Of a stretch of DNA of 64,000 nt, positions 48,905-57,897 are shown piece by piece. Within the stretch, counting starts at the first letter, position 1. Every line of letters begins with the position of its first letter. The translations under genes were made by a program, and so were the position numbers. The notes under the pieces were generated by a model. It was given only the letters and a program-made list of their open reading frames with translations. It did not search any database and had not been told where the DNA came from. This DNA is from Halobacteriovoraceae bacterium (GTDB lineage: Bacteria > Bdellovibrionota > Bacteriovoracia > Bacteriovoracales > Bacteriovoracaceae): positions 1 through 64,000 of the forward strand of contig PASN01000008.1 in assembly GCA_002711995.1 (NCBI GenBank), read 5' to 3'.

Positions 48905-49813
48905 TCACATATAAAACGAATTCATAATATTTTCAATTTTGGATTCATATGTATGGTCTTGAATATACTCCTGTTGACGTATTATATTTTTAACAAACTT
49001 CTCTCTTCCAAGGGACATTACATTATCTACTAAATTTGAAATATCTCTATCAAAATAATCGTTGTCTCCAAAAATAAGTTCAAACTCTCTAACATTCGAA
49101 AAACCCAATTGACCATAAGATATATTCTTAAAGAGTCTACAAGGCAAGTATCCTTTACTAACTTGCCAACCTGAAGCAATAGCAGGTGCAACTCTTGAAT
49201 TTCTCACTAAAAAGCTATTTAAACTATCGGGAACCCTAGAAACCCGACAAAAACCAACTCCATAACGCTTAAGAGCACTTTTAAGGTAGTTAATTTCATT
49301 TTGATTTCCTTGATTAAGCTCGTTATTCCAAACGCTACCGACCCAAAATACCGATGGACTCCGCAGGGAAAATACAGGTTCTTTAAATTCTGATTTTAAC
49401 AAATTCGTACCCCAAGCCTGATAAAGGGTTTTGTCATCATGATTGTAGACAGTTGTTTTATTAATTTTTTCAACATTCTTAAAACCAAGCACTCCCTTGG
49501 TGAAAACTTGAAGTTTCCTAACTTTTTCGGAGTCACCCCAGCCAACCTCTAGGTTATGAAGGCAATAGAAGGCATTTGAATTGTAGGGTAAATACTTTGC
49601 AGCTTCGCCAACAGCAATTACCAGGTCCCCACTCTTCACATATTTACAGTTATCTGGAAGATCCTCGACCCAAACACAGGGAAACCCAAGTTTTCTTAAA
49701 GTGGAATAAAAAGAACTATGGATAAATCTGTGTGTATGCCATTGATCTCGCAATCCCCAAATTACGACTTTTGAGAATTTTCTTTGGTACCCAGTTATGC
49801 TCTGTTTTTCCAT
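48905..49813 (-). CDS. GT-B-like glycosyltransferase, family uncertain
   Basis: The 302-residue protein starts 'MEKQSITGYQRKFSKVVIWGLRDQWHTHRFIHSSFYSTLRKLG'. The 'SYGQLGFSNVREFELIFGDNDYFDRDISNLVDNV' part near the C-terminus resembles the 'CgeB-like' group of glycosyltransferases, in which the donor site lies in a C-terminal Rossmann domain. No clear DxD is present. It is 1 base after the start-side neighbour and part of the minus-strand unit. Confidence 0.6.
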   Translation of the reverse strand: MEKQSITGYQRKFSKVVIWGLRDQWHTHRFIHSSFYSTLRKLGFPCVWVEDLPDNCKYVKSGDLVIAVGEAAKYLPYNSNAFYCLHNLEVGWGDSEKVRKLQVFTKGVLGFKNVEKINKTTVYNHDDKTLYQAWGTNLLKSEFKEPVFSLRSPSVFWVGSVWNNELNQGNQNEINYLKSALKRYGVGFCRVSRVPDSLNSFLVRNSRVAPAIASGWQVSKGYLPCRLFKNISYGQLGFSNVREFELIFGDNDYFDRDISNLVDNVMSLGREKFVKNIIRQQEYIQDHTYESKIENIMNSFYM

Positions 49814-50683
49814 TCAGTCCCTAGAGAGTGTGAAGGCTTTGCGTGCTTTAATGGTAAATTTAAAAAAATATTTTTTAATTGTATCTCTGATATAGAGCCA
49901 CTTAAACTGATCACCAGTCTTAAGCTCATCTTCAAATGCCAAATTTAACCATCCCCCTTCATAGCCGCCTGAAGTCTCCAAAAATTCATTCCAACGTTTC
50001 AAGTAAAAAAGCCAATCATCCTTCTGCCTTACAAGGTTTGACTCTCTCACCTGGGTATTAGCATCAGCGTAATGTTCAACGAAGCTATTGGGTGCCGCCT
50101 CACATATATAGCCCTTTTCCCACATTCTCAAAACAAGATCTCCATCTGCGTGATAAAAGTGAAAGCTTTCCTCATCAATAAAATCTACGTCCTCTAAAGC
50201 AGATCTTAAATATAAACCATGATTGACGAACATTTTCTTTCCAATCGTAAGTCCTACCATGTAGTCCTTATCCACTGGCCAATTTCGCCAATAAAAAGCG
50301 AGAGCACATAGCCTCACCCCCTCAGAGAGCCTTTTTTCAAAAAGGCTAATTCCATTCTTTAATGATCCTGGAACTAATAGGCAATCATCGCTGATCATGC
50401 ATATATATTTCCCTTGGGCACTTTTAAACCCTAGATTCATAAAATAGCCCCAGCTTCGGCGCTTAATAGTTTTTCCTCGCCACCGGCCCCGATTATGCTG
50501 GATTATTGAAATAATGTCTTTCTGTTTGCCAAGCCACCCAATGGTACCATCATCACTTCCACCATCAACGACAATAATCTCACTCGCAACTCCAGCTGTA
50601 TCCAACTCAGATCTAACAGTAGCAATAGACTTCTTCAAAAATTCCAGACGATTAAATGTTCCTAATACAATAGAAAGTTCCAT
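49814..50683 (-). CDS. Glycosyltransferase family 2
   Basis: The 289-residue protein has 'LSIVLGTFNRLEFLKKSIATVRSEL', 'ASEIIVVDGGSDDGTIGWL', 'KSAQGKYICMISDDCLLVPG' (DD metal site) and 'FHFYHADGDLVLRMWEKGY' (acidic motif). It would add one sugar of the repeat unit. It ends flush with the downstream gene (stop and start adjacent). Confidence 0.88.
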   Translation of the reverse strand: MELSIVLGTFNRLEFLKKSIATVRSELDTAGVASEIIVVDGGSDDGTIGWLGKQKDIISIIQHNRGRWRGKTIKRRSWGYFMNLGFKSAQGKYICMISDDCLLVPGSLKNGISLFEKRLSEGVRLCALAFYWRNWPVDKDYMVGLTIGKKMFVNHGLYLRSALEDVDFIDEESFHFYHADGDLVLRMWEKGYICEAAPNSFVEHYADANTQVRESNLVRQKDDWLFYLKRWNEFLETSGGYEGGWLNLAFEDELKTGDQFKWLYIRDTIKKYFFKFTIKARKAFTLSRD

Positions 50684-50689
50684 AGACTA

Positions 50690-51904
50690 CTACTTTATAA
50701 GTTCCTTATAGATTTGAATATATTTGTTTGCAACATTTTGTGGTTCAACCTGTGCAAGAATAGAGTTTCTAACAATGACTGGGTCGAATGGCCTCATTGC
50801 AAAGAAGTCCGATATTAACTTTTTTACCGAAGCCTTATTTGGCTTCAGTGCAAGAAGTCCGTTAACTCCATCCACAATAACATCCTTCATACCTCCCCTT
50901 GCAAAACTTAAAACAGGGGTACCGCAGAGCAGGGACTCTACCATTACGTTAGGAAAGTTATCTTCCCTTGAGGGCAAAAGGTAGGCATCAGACAATGCAT
51001 AAATTTCTGCCATTTTTGATTGATCTTTAATTCTTCCCAAGAATCGAATATCTGGATTTCCTTCGAATTCGCCTGAGTGATCATCACCTACAACTAGCAA
51101 TTTAACACCCTTTTCTACCAAAGTCGGAACAGTCTGTGCCAACAAATCCCCACCCTTGCGAAAATTATCAACACTTTGACTTACAAAAAGAAGAACTTTA
51201 GTGCTTTCTAAAAAACCATATTTTTGTCTAAGCTCCCTTTTACTCTTCAGGTTAAATGTTTCAACATCAATACAGTTGGGAATGTGAGAGTGATTACAAC
51301 CAGCAAAGAGCTCACTATGTTGAGACTTTTCAACCAGCCATTTAGAAGGAGTGACCACATGAATCCTCCCAGCGAATGATAAGGAGTACCTTTTAATTTC
51401 TCTATACTTTTCTTCAACTTCTTCGAGAAGTAATTTAAACCTTTCCATATCACCCTCATAATGTGCCCCCCCAAACAAGGGATTCATATCATGAAAAGTC
51501 CATACGATTGGCCGATCAACTCCCTTAAAAAAAGAGGGGAAATTGATAAAGTCAGAAATCCAATGAAGGTGAATTATGTCGGGTTCAAAATCCCTTACAA
51601 ACTTCTCTACACGATATTCATTAAGAGGAGTAGAAAAGATTTCAAAGTTCTGACCACTAGTAACTATTTTCTGATGCTCTCTGGTTAGACGATCGAATCG
51701 CGTTTTAAAAACTCGATTAACTTTCCTCACGAATGGCTCTTTGTGCTGAAACTCTATTACACCTTCAGTCAGCCTCGTTTCTTCACCTACATACTTGAAT
51801 AATGCATTAGAACTAATACCTGAATCAAGTAAGGCCTGATGCAACCTTAGACAAGCAATCCCTGCCCCCCCGCCTGAATACGTATTAATATGTAAAACTT
51901 TCAT
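50690..51904 (-). CDS. Glycosyltransferase family 4
   Basis: The 404-residue GT-B enzyme begins 'MKVLHINTYSGGGAGIACLRLHQALLDSG', has 'WTFHDMNPLFGGAHY', 'IPNCIDVETF', 'FVSQSVDNFRKGGDLL' and the site 'SREDNFPNVMVESLLCGTPVLSF'. A G7 tract (51865-51871) lies in codons 11-13 and is in frame. The start overlaps the upstream methyltransferase stop by 4 bases. Confidence 0.92.
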   Translation of the reverse strand: MKVLHINTYSGGGAGIACLRLHQALLDSGISSNALFKYVGEETRLTEGVIEFQHKEPFVRKVNRVFKTRFDRLTREHQKIVTSGQNFEIFSTPLNEYRVEKFVRDFEPDIIHLHWISDFINFPSFFKGVDRPIVWTFHDMNPLFGGAHYEGDMERFKLLLEEVEEKYREIKRYSLSFAGRIHVVTPSKWLVEKSQHSELFAGCNHSHIPNCIDVETFNLKSKRELRQKYGFLESTKVLLFVSQSVDNFRKGGDLLAQTVPTLVEKGVKLLVVGDDHSGEFEGNPDIRFLGRIKDQSKMAEIYALSDAYLLPSREDNFPNVMVESLLCGTPVLSFARGGMKDVIVDGVNGLLALKPNKASVKKLISDFFAMRPFDPVIVRNSILAQVEPQNVANKYIQIYKELIK

Positions 51905-52809
51905 TTTTTTTGAGCAACAACTAAGATAGAGTGACCAATAACTTTTTTAGCAAACAGGCTCAAAACCCGATGCCTAAAGAATCTAAGCTTCTCCTTAAAC
52001 ACAATCTTTCTTACAAATTTAGGAGCATGAAACTTAGTCATTAAGTAATCTGTATACCAGTCGTAATGGGCCTCCTGCAACGGTTCTTTAAGAACTTCGA
52101 TCACATTAAAGCCAAAATAATTCAAAGCCCTTTTCAAGCTATTCTCCGTCCACCAACCTATATGATGGGGAGGAAAGTTCAAAGTACCTCCATCACAAAA
52201 TTTAATAAACGAATCGTTATTTGGCACACTAACCATCAGCTTGCCACTCTCTCTCAAAGCTCTTTTAGATTTAACAAAAAATTCCTTTACATCGGGAAGG
52301 TGCTCCAAGACCTGGTAAGAACACACCACATCAAAAAACGATTCCTTACCTTCAAAAAAATCTTCATCAAATTTTCCCACAGGGATATGCTTTTCCTTAC
52401 AAGCATCTAGAGCTTTTTGGTTATATTCTACGCCCCAAACATTACACCTCACTTCACTCCGGACTCGCTCAAGGAAATAACCAGCACCACACCCGACTTC
52501 CAAAATATTGTCATCTTCTTTTAAGTGCTTTCGAGAAGACTCGTGCTCCCACTTCCAAGGAGCATAATACCATTCAAATCCTTGTAATTTTTCGTAAAAT
52601 CCATTACTTCCAACTAAAGGTGGGTGAAAAAATTCATAGTCAGTACTTGGGCACTGGTAAAGACTGATTCTATCCCAACCTCTCATCTCACTTTCAACTT
52701 CTACGCCATAAAGAGTTTTGTATTCCAAAATTATTCTTTTTACGTCATAATCTTTTACAAAGATACTTTCTTGACCGCTCACAGGTGATTTAACACTCAC
52801 TTCTTTCAA
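51901..52809 (-). CDS. SAM-dependent methyltransferase of the glycan cluster
   Basis: The 302-residue protein has motif I 'NILEVGCGAGYFLERV', 'VWGVEYNQKALDAC' and 'FDVVCSYQVLEHLPDVKEFFVKSKRALRESGKLMVSVPNND'. It resembles methyltransferase type 11 proteins with an N-terminal zinc-free extension and an aromatic C-terminal part. The start is TTG at 52809, with a GAGGGG ribosome-binding site that lies inside the tail of the preceding glycosyltransferase when that is read in the restored frame. Confidence 0.85.
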   Translation of the reverse strand: MKEVSVKSPVSGQESIFVKDYDVKRIILEYKTLYGVEVESEMRGWDRISLYQCPSTDYEFFHPPLVGSNGFYEKLQGFEWYYAPWKWEHESSRKHLKEDDNILEVGCGAGYFLERVRSEVRCNVWGVEYNQKALDACKEKHIPVGKFDEDFFEGKESFFDVVCSYQVLEHLPDVKEFFVKSKRALRESGKLMVSVPNNDSFIKFCDGGTLNFPPHHIGWWTENSLKRALNYFGFNVIEVLKEPLQEAHYDWYTDYLMTKFHAPKFVRKIVFKEKLRFFRHRVLSLFAKKVIGHSILVVAQKK

Positions 52810-52936
52810 CTATTTTCCCCTCAAAAACTTTAAAAGTTTCCTAATATTCACTTTGATGCCTTTTTCAACCTTAGGAGGTTTGAAAAAGTCTCCCACAATA
52901 TCAATTGCACAATTTGACTCTTCAACAGGAATTTTT

Positions 52937-53743
52937 TCAACAGCCCCCCCCCGGATTCAACTCCCTCCAAACATACTTTAAATCTTCTCCACAATTCTCT
53001 CCACTTCCATCATGACCAACATTGTTAACAAAAGAGTGAGACGGGTGAAGACAAAGTCCATTCTTCAAAAAAACTGATGCATACCATTTTATTGCCCAAG
53101 TATTCAATTTCCCATCGACATTCATAGTTAAATGGGAAAAAAAATCATATTGATTGTTTATATTGAATTTGCCTTTTTCCTTGCGGCGTAAAATTTTATT
53201 CCTTAGCTCAACTGGATCTAATTCCAGCTTTTCCCAAGATTTTTTCCATGTTCCCCACCCCCAACAAGATGTGGCCCGATAAAAAAAAGTTTCCGGCAAT
53301 TTGGAGTTCCACTTATGAGGATACCAGTAGCCACTAATATGATCCACTCCCTCGACATTTTCATAAATTTCAAGGGACTGGTTCATGAAGTTTAAAAATC
53401 CTGGGGACAGAACAAGGTCATCCTCAAGCACAATAACCCTATTATACTTATTAATAATATCAGTGACACCTGTAATTATAGATTTAGCTAATCCAAAATT
53501 CTCATTCCTTGAAACAACTTCAACCTTTCGTGCTTTATCAAATCTTTTCGCAATTTTCCTAACCAGATTAATATTCTTCATACTAACTCCTGAACAATCA
53601 GTTTTTGGGCCATCGCAAAAAATAAATACATCACTATCTGCAACTTCAGGATTCATTGCAAGTGACTCTAATAATGCTTTCGTATGATCTGGTCTAGCAT
53701 AGTTAAAAATTACAATTGGAGCGAATTTACTATTCATCCTCAT
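52937..53743 (-). CDS. Glycosyltransferase (GT-A, GNT-I-like) truncated by a G9 tract
   Basis: The 268-residue product has 'APIVIFNYARPDHTKALLESL', 'VIVLEDDLVLSPGFLNFMN' (EDD metal site), 'SCWGWGTWKKSWEKL' and 'GLCLHPSHSFVNNVGHDGSGENC', the pattern of glycan GT-A enzymes of the GNT-I/HlpA-like type. As written it ends 'NPGGGC' right after nine G's. With eight, the frame runs on through 'AVEKIPVEESN' and a basic 'KVNIRKLLKFLRGK' tail to a TAG at 52810, giving about 310 residues that abut the next gene. This would couple the two. An OFF state of a contingency locus is likely. Confidence 0.85.
   Translation of the reverse strand: MRMNSKFAPIVIFNYARPDHTKALLESLAMNPEVADSDVFIFCDGPKTDCSGVSMKNINLVRKIAKRFDKARKVEVVSRNENFGLAKSIITGVTDIINKYNRVIVLEDDLVLSPGFLNFMNQSLEIYENVEGVDHISGYWYPHKWNSKLPETFFYRATSCWGWGTWKKSWEKLELDPVELRNKILRRKEKGKFNINNQYDFFSHLTMNVDGKLNTWAIKWYASVFLKNGLCLHPSHSFVNNVGHDGSGENCGEDLKYVWRELNPGGGC
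52944..52952 (-). repeat. G9 homopolymer at the frameshift of the GT-A gene
   Basis: Nine C's on the plus strand (nine G's in the gene) sit at the frameshift point. Poly-G tracts of this size are known contingency elements in Campylobacter, Helicobacter and Neisseria. Eight G's would restore the frame. Confidence 0.8.
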
Positions 53744-53901
53744 TTTTTACTATCTAAGTGATAGCATGGCAAAAAAAGTCGACATCCAAAGAACGCCGCA
53801 CCGAACAACTTTTAATTTATTTGCATTAATTTCGGATATAATTAAGTTTGTTTTGTAATACCTCATATAGTAAAAAATGTTCTCAAGGATAACAAAAAGA
53901 C

Positions 53902-54591
53902 ATGACACCTGAAAGCATAGTAAAAAAAATCAGAAAAGACGGATATGTAATCATCCCAAACTATTGGTCTCCAGAAAAATGTGAGTTGGTCAAAGAGCAA
54001 ATAGATCACTCCATTACACGTTTTTCAGACAGGGTTTGGTCTGATCATATCAAAGCAGATCAAAGGATATTTGGTTTTAACAGGATATCTAAAGAAGCAA
54101 CCCAGCTCTTAAAAGACCCCCAAATAAATAAGACTTTTGACCTACTTACTAATAGTCAAAACAGAGTGAGCTTTGTAATGGCTGGTAGACTCTCACACAA
54201 GCATAAGAACTTAGGCTCTGGGCAGGGATGGCATAGAGATTGTTCACGCAGCGAACAATATAAGGCAATCCTTTATATATCAAATGTGACCAAAGATAAT
54301 GGACCTTTTCAATACATCAAGAAAAGCAACACAAAGCTCCACAGGCTTAAGATGAAACTGCTTTACGACTTTAATTGGTATCAGGATCGGTTTAGCACCC
54401 ATCGCGAAGAGAATGCACTAAAATCCCAAAAGTCGGAAATTTTTAAGGCCGAGCCAGGCACACTAATACTTGCAAATACATCTGGAATTCACCGAGGCAT
54501 GCCCATTCAGAATGGTTCTCGCTACGCACTTACTATTTACATGTGGCAAAGTGGGTTAATCCCTGACCACATTAAGTCTCTAATGATTTAA
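53902..54591 (+). CDS. Phytanoyl-CoA dioxygenase (PhyH)-like Fe(II)/2-oxoglutarate oxygenase
   Basis: The 229-residue protein has the iron ligands of PhyH enzymes: His and Asp in 'GWHRDCS' (about H110, D112) and His in 'SGIHRGMPI' (about H197), followed by the Arg in 'GSRYALTIYMW' for 2-oxoglutarate. Such enzymes hydroxylate small molecules, and some modify sugars or polyketides. Its position ahead of the nonulosonic acid genes suggests sugar hydroxylation, which is inference. Upstream bases 53744-53901 separate it from the divergent glycosyltransferase. Confidence 0.85.
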   Translation: MTPESIVKKIRKDGYVIIPNYWSPEKCELVKEQIDHSITRFSDRVWSDHIKADQRIFGFNRISKEATQLLKDPQINKTFDLLTNSQNRVSFVMAGRLSHKHKNLGSGQGWHRDCSRSEQYKAILYISNVTKDNGPFQYIKKSNTKLHRLKMKLLYDFNWYQDRFSTHREENALKSQKSEIFKAEPGTLILANTSGIHRGMPIQNGSRYALTIYMWQSGLIPDHIKSLMI

Positions 54592-54661
54592 TATTCATGT
54601 TTTGAGGTGACGCATTTCTATAAAAAAGATACTTTATGGAGGTGCAAAATAGGACAAGAAG

Positions 54662-55390
54662 ATGAACTTAAAATATAAATATTATGCAATCTGCCCAGCA
54701 AGAAAAGGCAGCAAACGAGTTATCGATAAAAATATCAAGCCACTCAACGACACACCTCTCTTCCAATATACTGTTAATTTTTTGGAGAAATTAGATTTTA
54801 TTCATAAATCCTTTATCTCGACTAACGACAAACGAATTCTAGACTTTCTTAAAGAACATTCAAATATTGAAGGAATAAGAAGAGCTGATAAGTTATGTGA
54901 AGATAAAACTTCAGATCTTGAACTCCTTACCGACTATATTGAAAATTTAAACTTATCTAGCCACGAAATAAATCAGGCGGTAATAATCCTATTGAGGCCT
55001 ACAAGCCCCATACGTAAAGTGAACGAATTATTAAACATGATAACCATGTTTGAATCTGATAAATTCACTTCCGTCCGTTCTGTGGTTAAAGCCCAAGGTG
55101 TGCATCATCCGTACTGGATGTTCTCTAAGGAGGATAATGGTACCGCTCGAGAATTTGTTGAAGGAAAGACAATTCAATTTTTTCATCAAAGTCAACTCCT
55201 CCCAGACGCCTATCGCCTCACAGGAACTTATGACCTAATCCCTATGAAAAACATTTTTCAAAACAAAAATCTTTATGGTTCAAGGATGGGATTATATGAA
55301 ACTGAAATGATAACTGCGATCGATATTGATACTGAATTCGACTGGAAAGTAGCAGAAGCTTTAATAAAAGGACTTAGCCATGAAAAATAA
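54662..55390 (+). CDS. neuA: Acylneuraminate (nonulosonic acid) cytidylyltransferase, NeuA-like
   Basis: The 242-residue enzyme has the CTP-binding start 'YYAICPARKGSKRVIDKNIKPL' (Ala-Arg-Lys-Gly-Ser-Lys-Arg at 13-19), 'LLRPTSPIRKV' and a C-terminal 'AIDIDTEFDWKVAE' with acidic metal ligands. It activates a nonulosonic acid as CMP-sugar. The next gene, a NeuB-type synthase, overlaps by 11 bases. The sugar (sialic, legionaminic or pseudaminic type) cannot be told from this gene alone. Confidence 0.92.
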   Translation: MNLKYKYYAICPARKGSKRVIDKNIKPLNDTPLFQYTVNFLEKLDFIHKSFISTNDKRILDFLKEHSNIEGIRRADKLCEDKTSDLELLTDYIENLNLSSHEINQAVIILLRPTSPIRKVNELLNMITMFESDKFTSVRSVVKAQGVHHPYWMFSKEDNGTAREFVEGKTIQFFHQSQLLPDAYRLTGTYDLIPMKNIFQNKNLYGSRMGLYETEMITAIDIDTEFDWKVAEALIKGLSHEK

Positions 55391-56450
55391 ACTTATATTT
55401 AACAAGGAAATCACCCTAGGAGGAAAGGTCATAAATCAAACCTCCCAAACTTTCATCATTGCCGAAGCAGGAGTAAACCATGGTGGCGACGTTGAATTGG
55501 CAAAAAAAATGGTTGACGTCGCTAAAGAAGCAGGAGCTGACGCTGTAAAGTTTCAAGCCTTCAGAACTGAGAAACTAATTAAGTCAGACGTAGAGAAAGC
55601 TGAGTATCAAAAAACAACCACAGGTGAAAAAGAGTCACAGGCACAAATGCTTAAAGGCTTAGAGTTAAACGTTGAAGCCTACATAGATCTAAAAGAATAT
55701 TGTAATCAAAGACAAATCCTGTTTTTAATCACCCCCTTTGATGAGTTTAGCCTGGAGGAATTAGAGAAGTTAGACATAGATGCTTATAAGATAGGGTCAA
55801 CAGACGCGACAAACATCCCCTTTTTAATTAAGGTAGCAAAAACAGGTAAACCGATCCTCTTTTCAACAGGCATGTGCTACTTAAGTGAAGTACAATTAGC
55901 ACTGTCGAAAATGGCCTTGCACAACAAAAATATAATTTTACTTCAGTGCGTTGCAAACTATCCTATCAGTGACAATGAGGCAAACCTAAACGTTCTAAGT
56001 ACTTACAAAGCAGAGTTCGACATTCTTCTGGGCTACTCAGATCATTCAACTGGAGTCGGTGCAGCACCTTTTGCAATTCCATTAGGAGCGAAAGTCCTTG
56101 AGAAGCATTTCACACTTGATAAATCACTAGAAGGGCCCGATCATAGTGCGTCCTTAAGCCCACGAGAACTCAAAGAGTTTGTCAACTTGGTAAGAAGAGT
56201 TGATCTTTTTTTAGGAAAAGAAGAAAAGGCTCCTACAACATCAGAAAAGCATACGAGGAAGGCATTACAAAAATGCTTAGTAACCCTTACCAGTATTAAA
56301 AAGGGAGAACTTTTCACTGAAGACAATATTATAGCAAAAAGAACTGGGGGGAATGGCATTTCTCCTATTCACTCAGAAAAAATCATTGGGACTAAAGCAA
56401 CAAAAAACTATGCTCCTGACGACATTATAGTTGAAAGGATTGAAAAGTGA
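55380..56450 (+). CDS. neuB: Nonulosonic acid synthase, NeuB-like
   Basis: The 356-residue protein has the NeuB TIM-barrel ('FIIAEAGVNHGGDVELAKKMVDVAKEAGADAVKFQAF'), 'LGYSDHSTGVGAAPFAIPLGAKVLEKHFTLDK' and a C-terminal SAF/antifreeze-like domain ('GNGISPI', 'IIVERIEK'). NeuB condenses phosphoenolpyruvate with a 6-carbon amino sugar to a nine-carbon keto acid. The overlap with neuA and a 4-base overlap with the NeuD-like gene indicate one operon. Confidence 0.93.
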   Translation: MKNKLIFNKEITLGGKVINQTSQTFIIAEAGVNHGGDVELAKKMVDVAKEAGADAVKFQAFRTEKLIKSDVEKAEYQKTTTGEKESQAQMLKGLELNVEAYIDLKEYCNQRQILFLITPFDEFSLEELEKLDIDAYKIGSTDATNIPFLIKVAKTGKPILFSTGMCYLSEVQLALSKMALHNKNIILLQCVANYPISDNEANLNVLSTYKAEFDILLGYSDHSTGVGAAPFAIPLGAKVLEKHFTLDKSLEGPDHSASLSPRELKEFVNLVRRVDLFLGKEEKAPTTSEKHTRKALQKCLVTLTSIKKGELFTEDNIIAKRTGGNGISPIHSEKIIGTKATKNYAPDDIIVERIEK

Positions 56451-57046
56451 GAAACATCATCATAGGAGCTGGAGGTCATGCAAGGTCGTTGATTCCGCTA
56501 GTTATTCAGAACTTAGGCCTTGACACGTGTGTTGCCGATGAAAATTTTTCTGTTAAAGAAGAAATTTACCCTGGAATCTTCCTAGATCGACAAGTTCCTA
56601 TTGAAACAATAAACAAAAATATTATTTTGGCTATTGGAGACTCCTTAAAGCGAAAAAGTCTTTATGAGCGCTTTAATGTTTATAAGCCGAACTTGGTACA
56701 CGAACTTTCATTTATAGAGGAATCAGCAATTCTCGGTGAATCTAATCAGATCTTTGGAAATGTTATAATTAACTCCCTTGCCAAAATAAATGATAATAAC
56801 ATTATAAATACTGGCTCCATCCTGGAACATGAAGTCGAGGTTGGTAGTCATAACCATATTAGTGTTGGAGCTAATATATGTGGTAGAGTAAAGATTGGAG
56901 ACAACTGCTTCATAGGAGCTGGGTCGACGATTATCGATGGGATCAAGGTTTGTGATGATGTTATTATAGGTGCGAACAGTGTAGTTATAAAAGATATTAC
57001 AGAGCCTGGAACATATATAGGAAATCCAACAAGGAAAATTAAATGA
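56447..57046 (+). CDS. neuD: NeuD/PglD-like sugar acyltransferase
   Basis: The 199-residue protein has an N-terminal Rossmann-like piece ('IIGAGGHARSLIPLVIQNL') and then hexapeptide repeats of a left-handed beta helix, ending 'VIKDITEPGTYIGNPTRK'. NeuD/PglD types acetylate an amino sugar or the nonulosonic acid with acetyl-CoA. It overlaps neuB and the next gene by 4 bases each. Confidence 0.88.
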   Translation: MRNIIIGAGGHARSLIPLVIQNLGLDTCVADENFSVKEEIYPGIFLDRQVPIETINKNIILAIGDSLKRKSLYERFNVYKPNLVHELSFIEESAILGESNQIFGNVIINSLAKINDNNIINTGSILEHEVEVGSHNHISVGANICGRVKIGDNCFIGAGSTIIDGIKVCDDVIIGANSVVIKDITEPGTYIGNPTRKIK

Positions 57047-57897
57047 TTTACATATCTTCCTCTTGTGTAAGGCATAAGTATATTCGAAATTCAATTAAGG
57101 ATTTGGTCGAACAAGGGTACAGTAATATTGAACTATCTGGAGGAACACAGCCTTACTCAAGCCTAATTGAAGACTTAATAAGCCTAAAGAAGGAGTTTCA
57201 TCTCAACTATAGGTGTCATAATTATTTCCCTCCACCAGAAGAACCATTCATTCTAAACCTGGCCTCCCCAAATAAAAAGTGCTCTAGGAAAAGTTTAGAT
57301 CATATCAAAAAGGCAATTGAATTAACAGAAAAGCTCGGTGGAAAGGAATATGGATTTCACGCTGGTTTTTTCATTGACATCCCGGTATCCGAGATTGGAA
57401 GACCTATAACCCCTCAAAGCATTCTCCCTAAAGATAAATGCATCAAAACATTCTACAGGAATGTAAGAGAGCTAAGAAGCTTCACTGACTTAAACTTATA
57501 TATTGAAAATAATGTACTCTCTTTTGAGAACTATCAACGTTTCAATAATTCGAATCCGTTTATGTGTGCTTCGAGAGAGGAATGTTTGGATGTCATCAAT
57601 GACCTGGGTGTTAAACTACTTCTAGATGTAGCCCACCTTAAGGTAAGCTGTAACTCCCTAAGCCTTGATTTCTCAGATCAAATGGCAAGCTTATTAGAGG
57701 TGAGCGACTATATCCATATTAGTGACAATGATGCTCTATCAGACTCTAACCAAAAGTTTATCGTCAACTCGCAACTATTTAAGACTCTAAGTAAAAACAA
57801 AGAGTTATTAAAAGACAAAACTTTTACTATTGAAGTTTACAGCGGATTGAGCGATCTCCAAGAATCGTTACAAACCTTAGAGCAATTGATACAGTAA
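57043..57897 (+). CDS. TIM-barrel xylose-isomerase-like sugar isomerase/epimerase
   Basis: The 284-residue protein has AP-endonuclease/xylose-isomerase-like features: 'GYSNIELSGGTQPY', 'YGFHAGFFIDIPV', 'LYIENNV', 'LLLDVAHLKVSC' and 'YIHISDND', with metal-binding His/Glu/Asp residues at strand ends. Family enzymes shift keto/aldo or epimer centres of sugars. In this operon it may make or edit the NeuB substrate, standing in for a NeuC-type epimerase that I do not see. Function unproven. Confidence 0.75.
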   Translation: MIYISSSCVRHKYIRNSIKDLVEQGYSNIELSGGTQPYSSLIEDLISLKKEFHLNYRCHNYFPPPEEPFILNLASPNKKCSRKSLDHIKKAIELTEKLGGKEYGFHAGFFIDIPVSEIGRPITPQSILPKDKCIKTFYRNVRELRSFTDLNLYIENNVLSFENYQRFNNSNPFMCASREECLDVINDLGVKLLLDVAHLKVSCNSLSLDFSDQMASLLEVSDYIHISDNDALSDSNQKFIVNSQLFKTLSKNKELLKDKTFTIEVYSGLSDLQESLQTLEQLIQ

